Part shown: piece after piece, positions 21,245 to 29,721 of the stretch
Numbering within the stretch: position 1 is the first letter of the stretch
How the letters are laid out: each line of letters begins with the position of its first letter
Made by a program: the position numbers and the translations under genes
The notes under the pieces: generated by a model
Told to the model about the DNA's origin: nothing
Seen by the model: the letters and a program-made list of their open reading frames with translations, nothing else
Database searches by the model: none
Origin: Kovacikia minuta CCNUW1
GTDB lineage: Bacteria; Cyanobacteriota; Cyanobacteriia; Leptolyngbyales; Leptolyngbyaceae
Direction: 5' to 3'
DNA: 64,000 nucleotides
NCBI RefSeq assembly: GCF_020091585.1
Contig: NZ_CP083582.1
Span: 3,968,001-4,032,000, forward strand

Positions 21245-23584
21245 ACGCTGTCGGCAAACCCAAAAGCCACGAAAGTGCGGTTTACCATGTGAGTGGCAAA
21301 GCCGTCTACACGGATGATCAACGCCTCCCCGCTGGAATGCTGTCTGCTTATCCGGTTCTTTCCCCGCATGCCAAAGCGCGAATTACCCGCATTGATGTTG
21401 CCGCAGCCAAAACGGTGGAGGGAGTTGTCACCGTGCTTACCGCTGCCGATGTTCCCGGTACAAATAATACGGGCGTCATCGTTCAGGATGAGGTGCTGTT
21501 TCCCACTGAAGAGGTCAGCCATTGCGGACAGGCGGTGGTTTGGGTGGTGGGTGAAACCGAAGAAGCCGCCCGTTTGGGAGCCGCCAAGGTGGTTGTGGAG
21601 TACGAACCGCTGGAACCGTTGCTCAGCATCAAAGCGGCGATCGCCGCCAACAGTTTTCACAACCAGCCCCAGATTATGCGCCGGGGAGATGTTGCGGCTG
21701 CCCTTAAGGAAGCCGAGGTTAGCTTGGAAGGCGAAGTCGAAATGAATGGGCAGGATCACTTGCTACCTGGAAACCCAGGCAAGCTGGGTGATTCCCGATG
21801 GCGAAGGGCATTATCAGGTCTACTCCTCCACCCAACACCCGACCGAAACCCAAGTGATTCTGGCACGGATTCTGGGGGTTTCCAGCAATCAGGTTGTCGT
21901 CACCTGTCTCCGTATGGGTGGTGGGTTTGGTGGTAAGGAATCCCAGGCAAACCCCTATGCGGCGATCGCGGCGATCGCTGCCCACAAAACTGGACGCCCA
22001 GTTCGGGTTCGCCTCAAGCGCAACCACGACATGACCCTGACCGGAAAACGGCATGGCTTTTTAGGGCAGTACAAAGTCGGGTTCACCCAGGACGGCAAGA
22101 TCACCGCTCTGGAGGTCAACCTCTATGCCGATGGGGGCTGGAGTCTCGATCTCTCCCCACCCGTGCTGATGCGCGCCATGATGCATGTAGACAATGCCTA
22201 CTACATTCCCCATGTCAAAGTTCAGGGACTGATCGTTAACACTAACAAAGTTTCCAACACTGCCTTTCGGGGGTTTGGTGGACCCCAGGGCATGATTGTG
22301 ATCGAAGAAATTGTCGATCGGGTTGCCCGTGCCCTCGACCTGCCCCCCGAAGTGGTGCGGGAGCGTAACTTTTACCACGGCAGTGGCGAAACCAATACCA
22401 CCCATTACGGGCAGGAACTTTACGACAACCGCCTCGATCGGGTCTGGAATGAGGCAAAAGCCAACGCCAATTTTGCGGAACGACAGGCGGCGATCGCAGC
22501 ATTCAACCATGCCCATCCCAACCAGAAGCGGGGATTAGCGATTACCCCGGTCAAGTTCGGTATCTCCTTCAACAAAACGACCTACAACCAGGCAGGGGCT
22601 TTGATTCTGGTCTATACCGATGGCAGCATTCAACTGAACCACGGTGGTACGGAAATGGGGCAGGGACTGCACACCAAGATGCTGCAAGTGGCATCCAGGG
22701 CACTGGGGGTTAACCTCAGCCGCTTTCGGATGATGTCCACCAGTACCGATAAGGTGCCCAATACCTCCGCTACTGCTGCCTCCAGCGGTTCTGACCTGAA
22801 TGGGCAGGCGGTTAAAGACGCCTGCGAAACGATTAAAGCGCGGCTTGCCCCTGTTGCTGCCAAAATGCTGAACCTGGATACTTCGGAAGACCTGGTGTTT
22901 GAGGCGGATTGGATTTTCTGCAAAACCTATCCCCGCGATCGCATCCCGTTTGAGGAGGTGGTTAAACAGGCATACGATGCCCGCATCAGCCTTTCCGCCA
23001 CGGGCTATTACCGCACCCCCCACATTTACTGGGACCCCATCACAGGCAAGGGCAGACCCTTTTACTACTTTGCCTACGGAGCAGCGGTCAGCGAGGTGGA
23101 AGTTGATGGGTTCACTGGCACCTTCAAACTCCGCCAGGTGGATGTCGTGCATGATGTGGGTGAATCACTGAACCCCCTGGTCGATCAGGGACAGATTGAA
23201 GGTGCTTTTGTGCAGGGGATGGGCTGGCTGACGATGGAGGAACTGGTCTGGGATGCCCAGGGACGGCTCCGCACCGACGCCCCCAGCACCTACAAGATTC
23301 CCACCATTAGCGAAATTCCCGCACATTTCAGCGTCCAGTTGCTGACACGGGCAGCCCAGGATGGGGTGATCTACGGCAGCAAAGCGGTAGGGGAACCTCC
23401 CTTTATGCTGGCAATGTCTGTCCGGGAGGCAATTCGGGCTGCGGTTGCCGCCTTTGGCAAAACCGACGCGGTTCCCCTCGCTGCACCCGCAACTCCAGAG
23501 GCAATCCTGTGGGCGATCGAGCAGGTGCGGGAGGCTTCGACCCAATCCACTCCGATGCCAGATCCCCAGCTTTCGGTGTTATGA
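21241..23584 (+). CDS. xdhB: Xanthine dehydrogenase-type molybdopterin-binding subunit (frameshift near 21765)
   Basis: The repaired product is about 780 residues, normal for the family. The N-terminus holds the aldehyde oxidase/xanthine dehydrogenase a/b hammerhead (VYHVSGKAVYTDDQRLPAG). The rest is the molybdenum-binding part, with GGGFGGKE, AFRGFGGPQG, NHGGTEMGQGLHTK and the C-terminal GEPPFMLAMSVREAI with the catalytic Glu region. An extra G near 21765 shifts the frame; removal gives GQDHFYLETQASWVIPDGEG. It forms the enzyme with XdhA; the maturation factor XdhC is not in the window. Confidence 0.9.
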
Positions 23585-23914
23585 AGTACCATTACACAAC
23601 TGGCTACAGGCTGCATTGAAGGCTATGCGCCCATCACAGCGGTTACACAACCTGAAGTGCCTACATAAAGGCAACCAGGACACAGCACGCCTCTCTATCA
23701 AAAGTCTGAAGCTTATCTGAGATCTTTCTAACTTAGGTGATCCCCAACTGCATGGCTTGACTCTACTGATGAAAGACGCAACCTCAGAGTGAGCGAAGTA
23801 CCTTTGATCTATGGGCCTTAAGTGTCCAGGCAGAATGTTCATGAGCCACTGACCCCCATGTCATCTCTAGTCGTGGGGGTTGGATTTTCTGTTTTCTATT
23901 TTGACCCAACCCAA
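23585..23914. other. Intergenic region after xdhB
   Basis: About 330 bases between the convergent xdhB and GlsB-like genes. A minus-strand frame at 23579-23842 is open but has no recognisable features. Nothing else is seen. Confidence 0.5.
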
Positions 23915-23940
23915 AAAGCCTCTGCATTAGCAGAGGCTTT
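23915..23940 (-). terminator. Intrinsic terminator of the GlsB/YeaQ gene
   Basis: Eleven-base perfect arms (AAAGCCTCTGC and complement) around ATTA, followed on the minus strand by a run of T. It lies 37 bases past the stop of the minus-strand gene, and it may also end xdhB transcripts. Confidence 0.85.
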
Positions 23941-23976
23941 AATGTTAAAAACTACCAATCTTCAGGTGAGACTTGT

Positions 23977-24252
23977 TTAGTAGGTGGTACTACGACGAGT
24001 TAACGCATAGTAGATAAACAGCGCCACCAACGCACCCAGGACTGCTACTACAATGCCACCCAGACTTAGACCTGCTGAGGTCAATGCAAGTGTTCCTGTG
24101 GTCAAGAAGCTATAGAGGCTACCACCAACAAAGGCACCAATAATACCCAATAGCATGGTTCCCAGAATGCCACCGCCCTGATTACCGGGATAAATTGCTT
24201 TGGCGATCGCCCCTGCAATCAGACCTAAAATAATCCAAGCCAAGATATTCAT
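23977..24252 (-). CDS. GlsB/YeaQ/YmgE-family stress response membrane protein
   Basis: This 91-residue protein has three hydrophobic helices and the glycine-rich family pattern MNILAWIILGLIAGAIAKAI followed by PGNQGGGILGTMLLGIIGAF. Family members are small inner-membrane proteins often induced by stress; their molecular role is unknown. The gene stands alone, has a strong terminator, and precedes the stressosome-type locus on the opposite strand, which may or may not be related. Confidence 0.92.
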   Translation of the reverse strand: MNILAWIILGLIAGAIAKAIYPGNQGGGILGTMLLGIIGAFVGGSLYSFLTTGTLALTSAGLSLGGIVVAVLGALVALFIYYALTRRSTTY

Positions 24253-24676
24253 GATTTCAACTCCAGATTAAATAGCGTTGTCGAAAAGAATTGTCGTAAT
24301 GGTCTTAAGTTAACAGGCAAAGCCGAGTGAGTGTCCCCATCTTTAGCAAGAACCTCGACTCAGACAAAGGTGAGAGGAAGGTGGGTTTAGCACCTATACC
24401 TTTACGCACAGAAAAGCCTGGAATGGTGAAGTTTATTCCCTAATTAGGAAGAGAAATTTGACTCGATCGAGATCTAGCGGAAGGACGAGAAACCCTGGCA
24501 ACCGCTTTGTGAAAGGAACTTAGTGAAATGGGGAGGGGTGATTCTTGGAGAATAAACCGTTAAGTTGTTTTCCTTTTAGAACCTCTGCCGTGGTGCATCA
24601 TTTGTGCTGCGAAAGCGGCAGGAAAGAACACAGGCTTCCCCATTGGCTGAAGTAGGCATAGACTGATGCTTAGAAT
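24253..24676. other. Divergent promoter region
   Basis: A 424-base region between the divergent GlsB-like and RsbR-like genes. It should carry both promoters. I see no clear -10/-35 pair, repeat or RNA element that I would defend. Confidence 0.5.
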
Positions 24677-24703
24677 GTGACAACCAGTTGCCCTGTAAAA
24701 ATA

Positions 24704-25555
24704 ATGATTGGAAGCAAAATACCAGAGATCCTGGAAACCTACGAAGAAGATCTGCTGGCGGAATGGGAGCGGGAGTTAGGGGGCATCAATCCGCGAAAAG
24801 GGTTGATCAAAGAAGCAGAGCTACACGAGGAGTGCCGTGAATTTCTAAGTTTGTTACGAATTGCAGTCCAGCAGGGTAATTTAACCAATATTCGGGCAAC
24901 AGAGTGGCGAAATGTGCGGGAGATGCTGACCAGCATTTCCCGATCGCGATCTCAAAAGGGCTTCACCCCTACTGAAACGGCAATGTTTGTCTTTTCGTTT
25001 AAACAACCGCTCTTTAAGCGATTGCGCCAACAGTTACAAGAACCGGCTGAGTTGGGCGAAGAGATTTGGCAAGCTACCACCCTATTCGACCAGCTAGGAT
25101 TACTGTCCGTGGAGATCTATCAAAAAACACGGGAAGAGGTGATTTTGCGACAGCAGGAGGAGTTGCTAGAACTATCGACTCCTGTCGTTAAACTATGGGA
25201 TGGAATTTTGGCGCTGCCGATCATTGGAACCTTGGATAGTGCCCGCACCCAGGTCGTGATGGAGTCTCTATTGCAGTCGATCGTCGCGACGGGTTCAGAA
25301 ATTGCCATTATTGACATTACTGGGGTTCCCACTGTTGATACCCTGACGGCTCAACATTTGCTCAAAACGGTGACCGCAGCCCGCCTGATGGGAGCCGATT
25401 GTATTATCAGCGGCATTCGTCCGCAAATTGCCCAGACGATCGTATATCTCGGCATTGATTTGACCGAGGTGATGACAAAGGCAACCCTGGCCGATGCCTT
25501 TTTTGTCGCACTGAAGCGATTGGGAGCAAACATTACACGCTCCCAGGCAAAGTAG
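24704..25555 (+). CDS. rsbR: RsbR-type stressosome scaffold protein
   Basis: The protein has an all-helical N-terminal sensory domain (about residues 1-150) and a C-terminal STAS domain (about 165-280) with LPIIGTLDSARTQVVMESLL and the conserved DITGVPTVDTLTAQHLL, which includes the Thr region phosphorylated in RsbR. Known RsbR proteins assemble with RsbS into a large complex that sequesters the kinase RsbT. ATG at 24704 (MIGSKIPEILETYEEDLL) aligns with usual RsbR starts; the frame extends to a GTG at 24677. It is the first gene of a tight six-gene run. The N-terminal helices lack an obvious cofactor motif. Confidence 0.85.
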   Translation: MIGSKIPEILETYEEDLLAEWERELGGINPRKGLIKEAELHEECREFLSLLRIAVQQGNLTNIRATEWRNVREMLTSISRSRSQKGFTPTETAMFVFSFKQPLFKRLRQQLQEPAELGEEIWQATTLFDQLGLLSVEIYQKTREEVILRQQEELLELSTPVVKLWDGILALPIIGTLDSARTQVVMESLLQSIVATGSEIAIIDITGVPTVDTLTAQHLLKTVTAARLMGADCIISGIRPQIAQTIVYLGIDLTEVMTKATLADAFFVALKRLGANITRSQAK

Positions 25556-25572
25556 GGGAGAGGAGGAAACGA

Positions 25573-25989
25573 ATGGAACGGATTCCCATCCTTCAAATGG
25601 GCAACTTCCTGATTGTCACCATTCAGGTCGATATGCACGATCAACTTGCCATGACGCTCCAGGATGACCTGACCAACCGCATTTCACAAACATCTGCCCA
25701 CGGTGTTTTGATTGATATTTCAGCCTTAGAAATTGTCGATTCCTTTATTGGTAGAGTTCTAGGCAATATCGCTAAAATGGCACAGGTTTTGGATGCTAAA
25801 ACAGTCGTCGTCGGGATGCAACCAGCCGTAGCCATTACTCTAGTCGAGTTGGGATTGTCGCTGACGGGCATTCGCACCGCCTTAAATGTGGAAAAGGGAA
25901 TGGCGTTGCTGCAAGCATCCACCGACCCAACCACCGATTCTCAGGTCACTGCCACCAAAGGTCATCTAGATGACAATGCAGAAGCCTGA
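25573..25989 (+). CDS. rsbS: RsbS-type stressosome STAS protein
   Basis: A single STAS domain of 138 residues. MERIPILQMGNFLIVTIQVD is the usual RsbS start. IDISALEIVDSFIGRVLG carries the Ser phosphorylated by RsbT in relatives, and VVVGMQPAVAITLVELGL is conserved. A strong GGAGGAAACGA ribosome binding site precedes the ATG, 17 bases after rsbR. The 3' end overlaps rsbT by 20 bases. The C-terminal tail of about 20 residues is a little longer than in Bacillus. Confidence 0.88.
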   Translation: MERIPILQMGNFLIVTIQVDMHDQLAMTLQDDLTNRISQTSAHGVLIDISALEIVDSFIGRVLGNIAKMAQVLDAKTVVVGMQPAVAITLVELGLSLTGIRTALNVEKGMALLQASTDPTTDSQVTATKGHLDDNAEA

Positions 25990-26374
25990 AACCCTGACGA
26001 TTCAATCCTCAGCGGATGTGGTTTTAGTTCGACAAGCCGTGCGTCGAGTTGCCATAGAGATTGGCTTTGGCTTGGTAGACCAGACGAAAATTGTCACCGC
26101 TGCCAGTGAGTTAGCCCGTAACACATTAGATTATGGGGGCGGCGGCACGGTTCAACTAGAAGCACTACAAGAAGGGCTAAAACGGGGACTCAAGCTCACG
26201 TTTGAGGATCAGGGACCGGGCATTCCTGACATTGAATTGGCGCTAAAAGATGGGTTCACAACCGGCAATGGCTTAGGCATGGGGCTAAGTGGTGCCAAGC
26301 GGCTCGCCAGTGAGTTTGAGATTGAGTCCTGCGTAGGAGTGGGAACGCGGGTAACGATCGTCCGATGGAAGTAA
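25970..26374 (+). CDS. rsbT: RsbT-type serine/threonine kinase
   Basis: The 134-residue GHKL-fold kinase has the N box TAASELARNTLDYGGGG, the G1 box DQGPGIPDIELAL, and a G2-type GNGLGMGLSGAKRLASEFEIE. In known systems RsbT phosphorylates RsbS and RsbR, leaves the complex, and activates a downstream partner. There is no sigma factor, RsbU, RsbV or RsbW nearby, so the target must differ from that of Bacillus. An ATG six bases further on (25976) is an alternative start. Confidence 0.88.
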   Translation: MTMQKPETLTIQSSADVVLVRQAVRRVAIEIGFGLVDQTKIVTAASELARNTLDYGGGGTVQLEALQEGLKRGLKLTFEDQGPGIPDIELALKDGFTTGNGLGMGLSGAKRLASEFEIESCVGVGTRVTIVRWK

Positions 26375-26465
26375 GATGAGGCAATAATAAGAGCATGTAG
26401 CTGGTTTTTACCACTCCATCTTGATAAAAACGTTGAATTTGCTGCGGAGTGAGTAATGCGCATAC

Positions 26466-27473
26466 ATGAAAGAATCCATACTGCTAAATATTTCCGAATC
26501 GAGCCAACCAGGGGAAGCACGACGGACAGCTCTGGCATTAGCTAGTCGTCTGGGTTTTAAGGAAACGGAGCGGGGCAAGGTTGGGATTGTGGTCACGGAG
26601 GTTGCCAATAATCTGGTACAGCACGGGCAGGGTGGAGTTTTGCTGCTGCGGGTGATCGAGCAACAGTCCACGATCGGCATCGAAATTCTGGCACTGGACA
26701 AAGGCCCAGGAATACTCGATCCCGATGAATGCTTGCAAGATGGGTTTTCGACGGCTGGAACGGCTGGAAATGGACTGGGTGCAATTCGTCGCCTCTCTAA
26801 CTTGTTTGAAATCTACTCGATTCCTGGTGCCGGAACTGCACTCCTGGCGCACCTTTGGGCACCCCCAGCCTTCTCCCCCCTTGAAACGGTTCTAGAAATT
26901 GGAGTGGTGTGTTTACCCAAGCCAGGACAGGACGTTTCAGGAGATACCTGGGCAAGCCACATTGAAGATCACCGCAGTCTACTGCTGGTTGCCGATGGCT
27001 TGGGGCACGGACCCGCGGCTGCCAGCGCCTCTTTAGCCGCTGTAGCTACATTTCATGACCACTCCCACCGATCGCCCCACACCATTATTGAAGCAGCGCA
27101 TGCAGCCCTGCGAAGCACACGCGGGACAGCACTAGCGATCGCCGAAATTGACTTTGACCAGCAGTCTGTTCGCTTTGCTGGCATTGGCAATATTGCTGCC
27201 AGCATTTTTTCTGCCACCGAACATCGCAGCCTGTTATCTCACAATGGTACTGTCGGACATGAGGTTCGCAAAATTCAGGAGCTTACCTACCCCTGGTACG
27301 GGAACTGCCTTCTGGTGATGCACTCTGACGGGTTGGGTACCCAGTGGCGGCTTGAGCGGTATCCTGGTTTAAGCCAAAAACATCCCAGCTTAATTGCTGG
27401 TGTGCTATACCGGGACTTTAACCGGGAGCGAGACGATGTGACGGTTTTAGTGGCAAAGGAAATGAGGAGTTAA
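26466..27473 (+). CDS. RsbT-like ATPase fused to a SpoIIE/RsbX-type phosphatase
   Basis: Residues 1-130 repeat the RsbT-type GHKL fold (VVTEVANNLVQHGQGG, DKGPGILDPDECLQDGFS, GNGLGAIRRLSN). Residues 140-335 are a PP2C-type SpoIIE phosphatase with GDTWASHIEDHRSLLLVADG and LVMHSDGLGTQW, including metal-binding Asp residues. By analogy with RsbX it would dephosphorylate RsbS/RsbR and reset the stressosome. The 91-base gap after rsbT contains no terminator. Such fusions sit next to rsbRST in several phyla. Confidence 0.88.
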   Translation: MKESILLNISESSQPGEARRTALALASRLGFKETERGKVGIVVTEVANNLVQHGQGGVLLLRVIEQQSTIGIEILALDKGPGILDPDECLQDGFSTAGTAGNGLGAIRRLSNLFEIYSIPGAGTALLAHLWAPPAFSPLETVLEIGVVCLPKPGQDVSGDTWASHIEDHRSLLLVADGLGHGPAAASASLAAVATFHDHSHRSPHTIIEAAHAALRSTRGTALAIAEIDFDQQSVRFAGIGNIAASIFSATEHRSLLSHNGTVGHEVRKIQELTYPWYGNCLLVMHSDGLGTQWRLERYPGLSQKHPSLIAGVLYRDFNRERDDVTVLVAKEMRS

Positions 27474-27581
27474 GGGAATGGGGGAGTGGTACGACCGCAT
27501 CCCAGGCAAACTCGTCAACCTCATTAACCCCTGTTTCAACGGATACTCCCTCCCCAACCCCCTCCTCATCCTCCCTCTTCT

Positions 27582-29711
27582 ATGCTTTCCCTCTTTACCC
27601 TTGAGATTCGCTATGAACAGGATGTTGTACAGGCTCGACAGCGGACGCGTGATCTGGCTGAGCAGTTAGGATTTGATGCTCAAGATCAGACCCGGTTAGC
27701 AACCGCCGTTTCAGAAATTGCACGCAATGCGTTTCAATATGCCAAAGGGGGAATGGTCAAGTTTTATGTCGCAGAAGACCTTAAAACATTTGTCATCCAG
27801 ATTCAAGACCAGGGTAGGGGTATTCCCCATTTAGCAGACGTATTGGCAGGGCGGTACACCTCCTCTACGGGAATGGGATTGGGTATCATGGGCACCCGCC
27901 GATTAATGGATTCTTTCCAAATTGAATCGTCGGCACAGGGAACAACAGTCGTAATGGGTAAAAAGTTACCTAAGCGAACCTCAATCCTCACCGAATCCCA
28001 ACTCTGGCAAATTCGAGACATTGTCATGGAGCGATCGCCCCAGAATCCCTATGAAGAGATTCAGCGGCAAAATCAGGAATTGCTGCGGGCAATGGCAGAA
28101 CTCCGCAAGCGCGAGGAAGAATTGATCCAGCTCAATCGGGAGTTAGAAGATACCAATCGGGGTGTGGTTGCCCTCTATGCAGAACTGGACGAAAAAGCAG
28201 ACTCCCTGCAACGGGCAAATGAGCTAAAAACCCGCTTTCTCTCAAACATGAGCCACGAGTTTCGCACCCCGCTTAACTCTATCCTGTCGCTCTCGCGGAT
28301 GTTGTTATCCCGCATGGATGGAGACCTGACCTCCGAGCAAGAAAAACAGGTAGCTTTTATTCAAAAGGCAGCAGACGGATTATCCGAATTGGTTAATGAT
28401 CTGTTGGATTTAGCAAAGGTGGAGGCTGGAAAAATTGAAGTACGCCCCAGTTCCTTTGAAGTGAGTGATCTGTTTGGCACTCTCCGGGGAATGCTACGTC
28501 CGCTATTAGTTCAAGGTTCTTCTGTTACGTTAATGGTGGAAGAACCCCAGGGTATTTCAACCCTTTATACCGATGAGGGCAAAGTCGCGCAAATTCTGAG
28601 AAACTTTGTCTCAAATGCGCTCAAGTTCACTGAGCAGGGAGAGGTGCGCGTCAGCGCCGTGCAAGAGGACGATACGGTAACTTTCTTTGTGGCAGATACC
28701 GGCATCGGGATTACGCCTGAGAATCAGGAGCGCATTTTTGAGGACTTTATCCAGATTGAGTCCCATTTGCAAAAGCGGGTGAAAGGTACTGGATTGGGGC
28801 TACCCCTATCGCGCAAACTCGCTGAGTTGCTGGGCGGCAGCATTTCGGTATGCAGCCAGGTAGGTCAAGGTTCCACTTTTTCAGCATCCATTCCCATCAT
28901 TTACCCCCATGCCTATGAGATCCCAAGCCTGTTGCAACCCACTTCCCCCCTTAAACTAGCCCACCAGCCCATTTTGGTGATTGAAGATCACCTGGAAACA
29001 CTTTTTATCTACAAAAAGCACTTACAAGATTCAAAATATCAGTTAATTGAGACCCGCACCTTACATCAGGCAAGACAAGCGTTACAACAACTTCGACCTG
29101 CGGCAATTATTTTGGATATTCTGCTTGAAGGGCAAAATGGTTGGATCTTGCTGCGAGAAATTAAGGGTGAGGTTGAGACTCACACCATTCCTGTCATTGT
29201 GATTACGGTTGTTGACAATGAAAAACAGGCACTTGCTTTAGGAGCGGATGCTTTTTTAATTAAGCCTGTGGAGAGATTGCCCTTACTGAGTAAGCTGAAT
29301 ACGCTAGTTAGTCAGGGAAAACCGCAAAAACTTCTATTAATTGATGACGACCCAGCCTATCGGTACGTGGTGAAGCAATTGTTAGTAGAAACTTCGTTAC
29401 AAATCTTAGAAGCCGAAAGCGGGCAGAAAGGGTTAGCCCTGGCAGATAGCGAACAGCCAGATGCAATCCTGCTGGATCTAAAACTGCCACAAGTCAATGG
29501 ATTTGACGTATTAGACCAGCTTCAGTGCAATCCTACAACTCGGTCGATTCCTGTAATTATTCACTCTTCCACGCATCTAGATGCAGAGGTCAAGAGCAGC
29601 CTGGCAGAGCGGTGTATTACAATTCTTTCTAAAGAGACTGCTTCTCACGCTGTCACTGCTTCTCAACTCCAAGACGCCCTGATTAGAGCTGGGTTGATTT
29701 GGGATACATGA
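27582..29711 (+). CDS. RsbT-like domain fused to a hybrid histidine kinase with two receivers
   Basis: The 709-residue protein begins with an RsbT-like ATPase domain (1-130; AVSEIARNAFQYAKGG, DQGRGIPHLADVLAG, GMGLGIMGTRRLMDSF). Then come a coiled coil (about 165-215), HisKA (FLSNMSHEFRTPLNSILSLS), HATPase (NFVSNALKFTEQGEV, DTGIGITPENQERIF, GTGLGLPLSRKLAELLGG) and two receivers with Asp in IILDILLEGQNGW and ILLDLKLPQVNGF. It follows the phosphatase by 108 bases and precedes the next kinase by 10 bases. The N-terminal domain is a plausible physical link between the stressosome and the phosphorelay. Confidence 0.9.
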   Translation: MLSLFTLEIRYEQDVVQARQRTRDLAEQLGFDAQDQTRLATAVSEIARNAFQYAKGGMVKFYVAEDLKTFVIQIQDQGRGIPHLADVLAGRYTSSTGMGLGIMGTRRLMDSFQIESSAQGTTVVMGKKLPKRTSILTESQLWQIRDIVMERSPQNPYEEIQRQNQELLRAMAELRKREEELIQLNRELEDTNRGVVALYAELDEKADSLQRANELKTRFLSNMSHEFRTPLNSILSLSRMLLSRMDGDLTSEQEKQVAFIQKAADGLSELVNDLLDLAKVEAGKIEVRPSSFEVSDLFGTLRGMLRPLLVQGSSVTLMVEEPQGISTLYTDEGKVAQILRNFVSNALKFTEQGEVRVSAVQEDDTVTFFVADTGIGITPENQERIFEDFIQIESHLQKRVKGTGLGLPLSRKLAELLGGSISVCSQVGQGSTFSASIPIIYPHAYEIPSLLQPTSPLKLAHQPILVIEDHLETLFIYKKHLQDSKYQLIETRTLHQARQALQQLRPAAIILDILLEGQNGWILLREIKGEVETHTIPVIVITVVDNEKQALALGADAFLIKPVERLPLLSKLNTLVSQGKPQKLLLIDDDPAYRYVVKQLLVETSLQILEAESGQKGLALADSEQPDAILLDLKLPQVNGFDVLDQLQCNPTTRSIPVIIHSSTHLDAEVKSSLAERCITILSKETASHAVTASQLQDALIRAGLIWDT

Positions 29712-29721
29712 GAGGAAAGCC

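Noticed and set aside
23579-23842. 87-codon minus-strand ORF after xdhB
   Set aside because: Odd composition, no motif, covers the tail of xdhB and an evidently non-coding gap.
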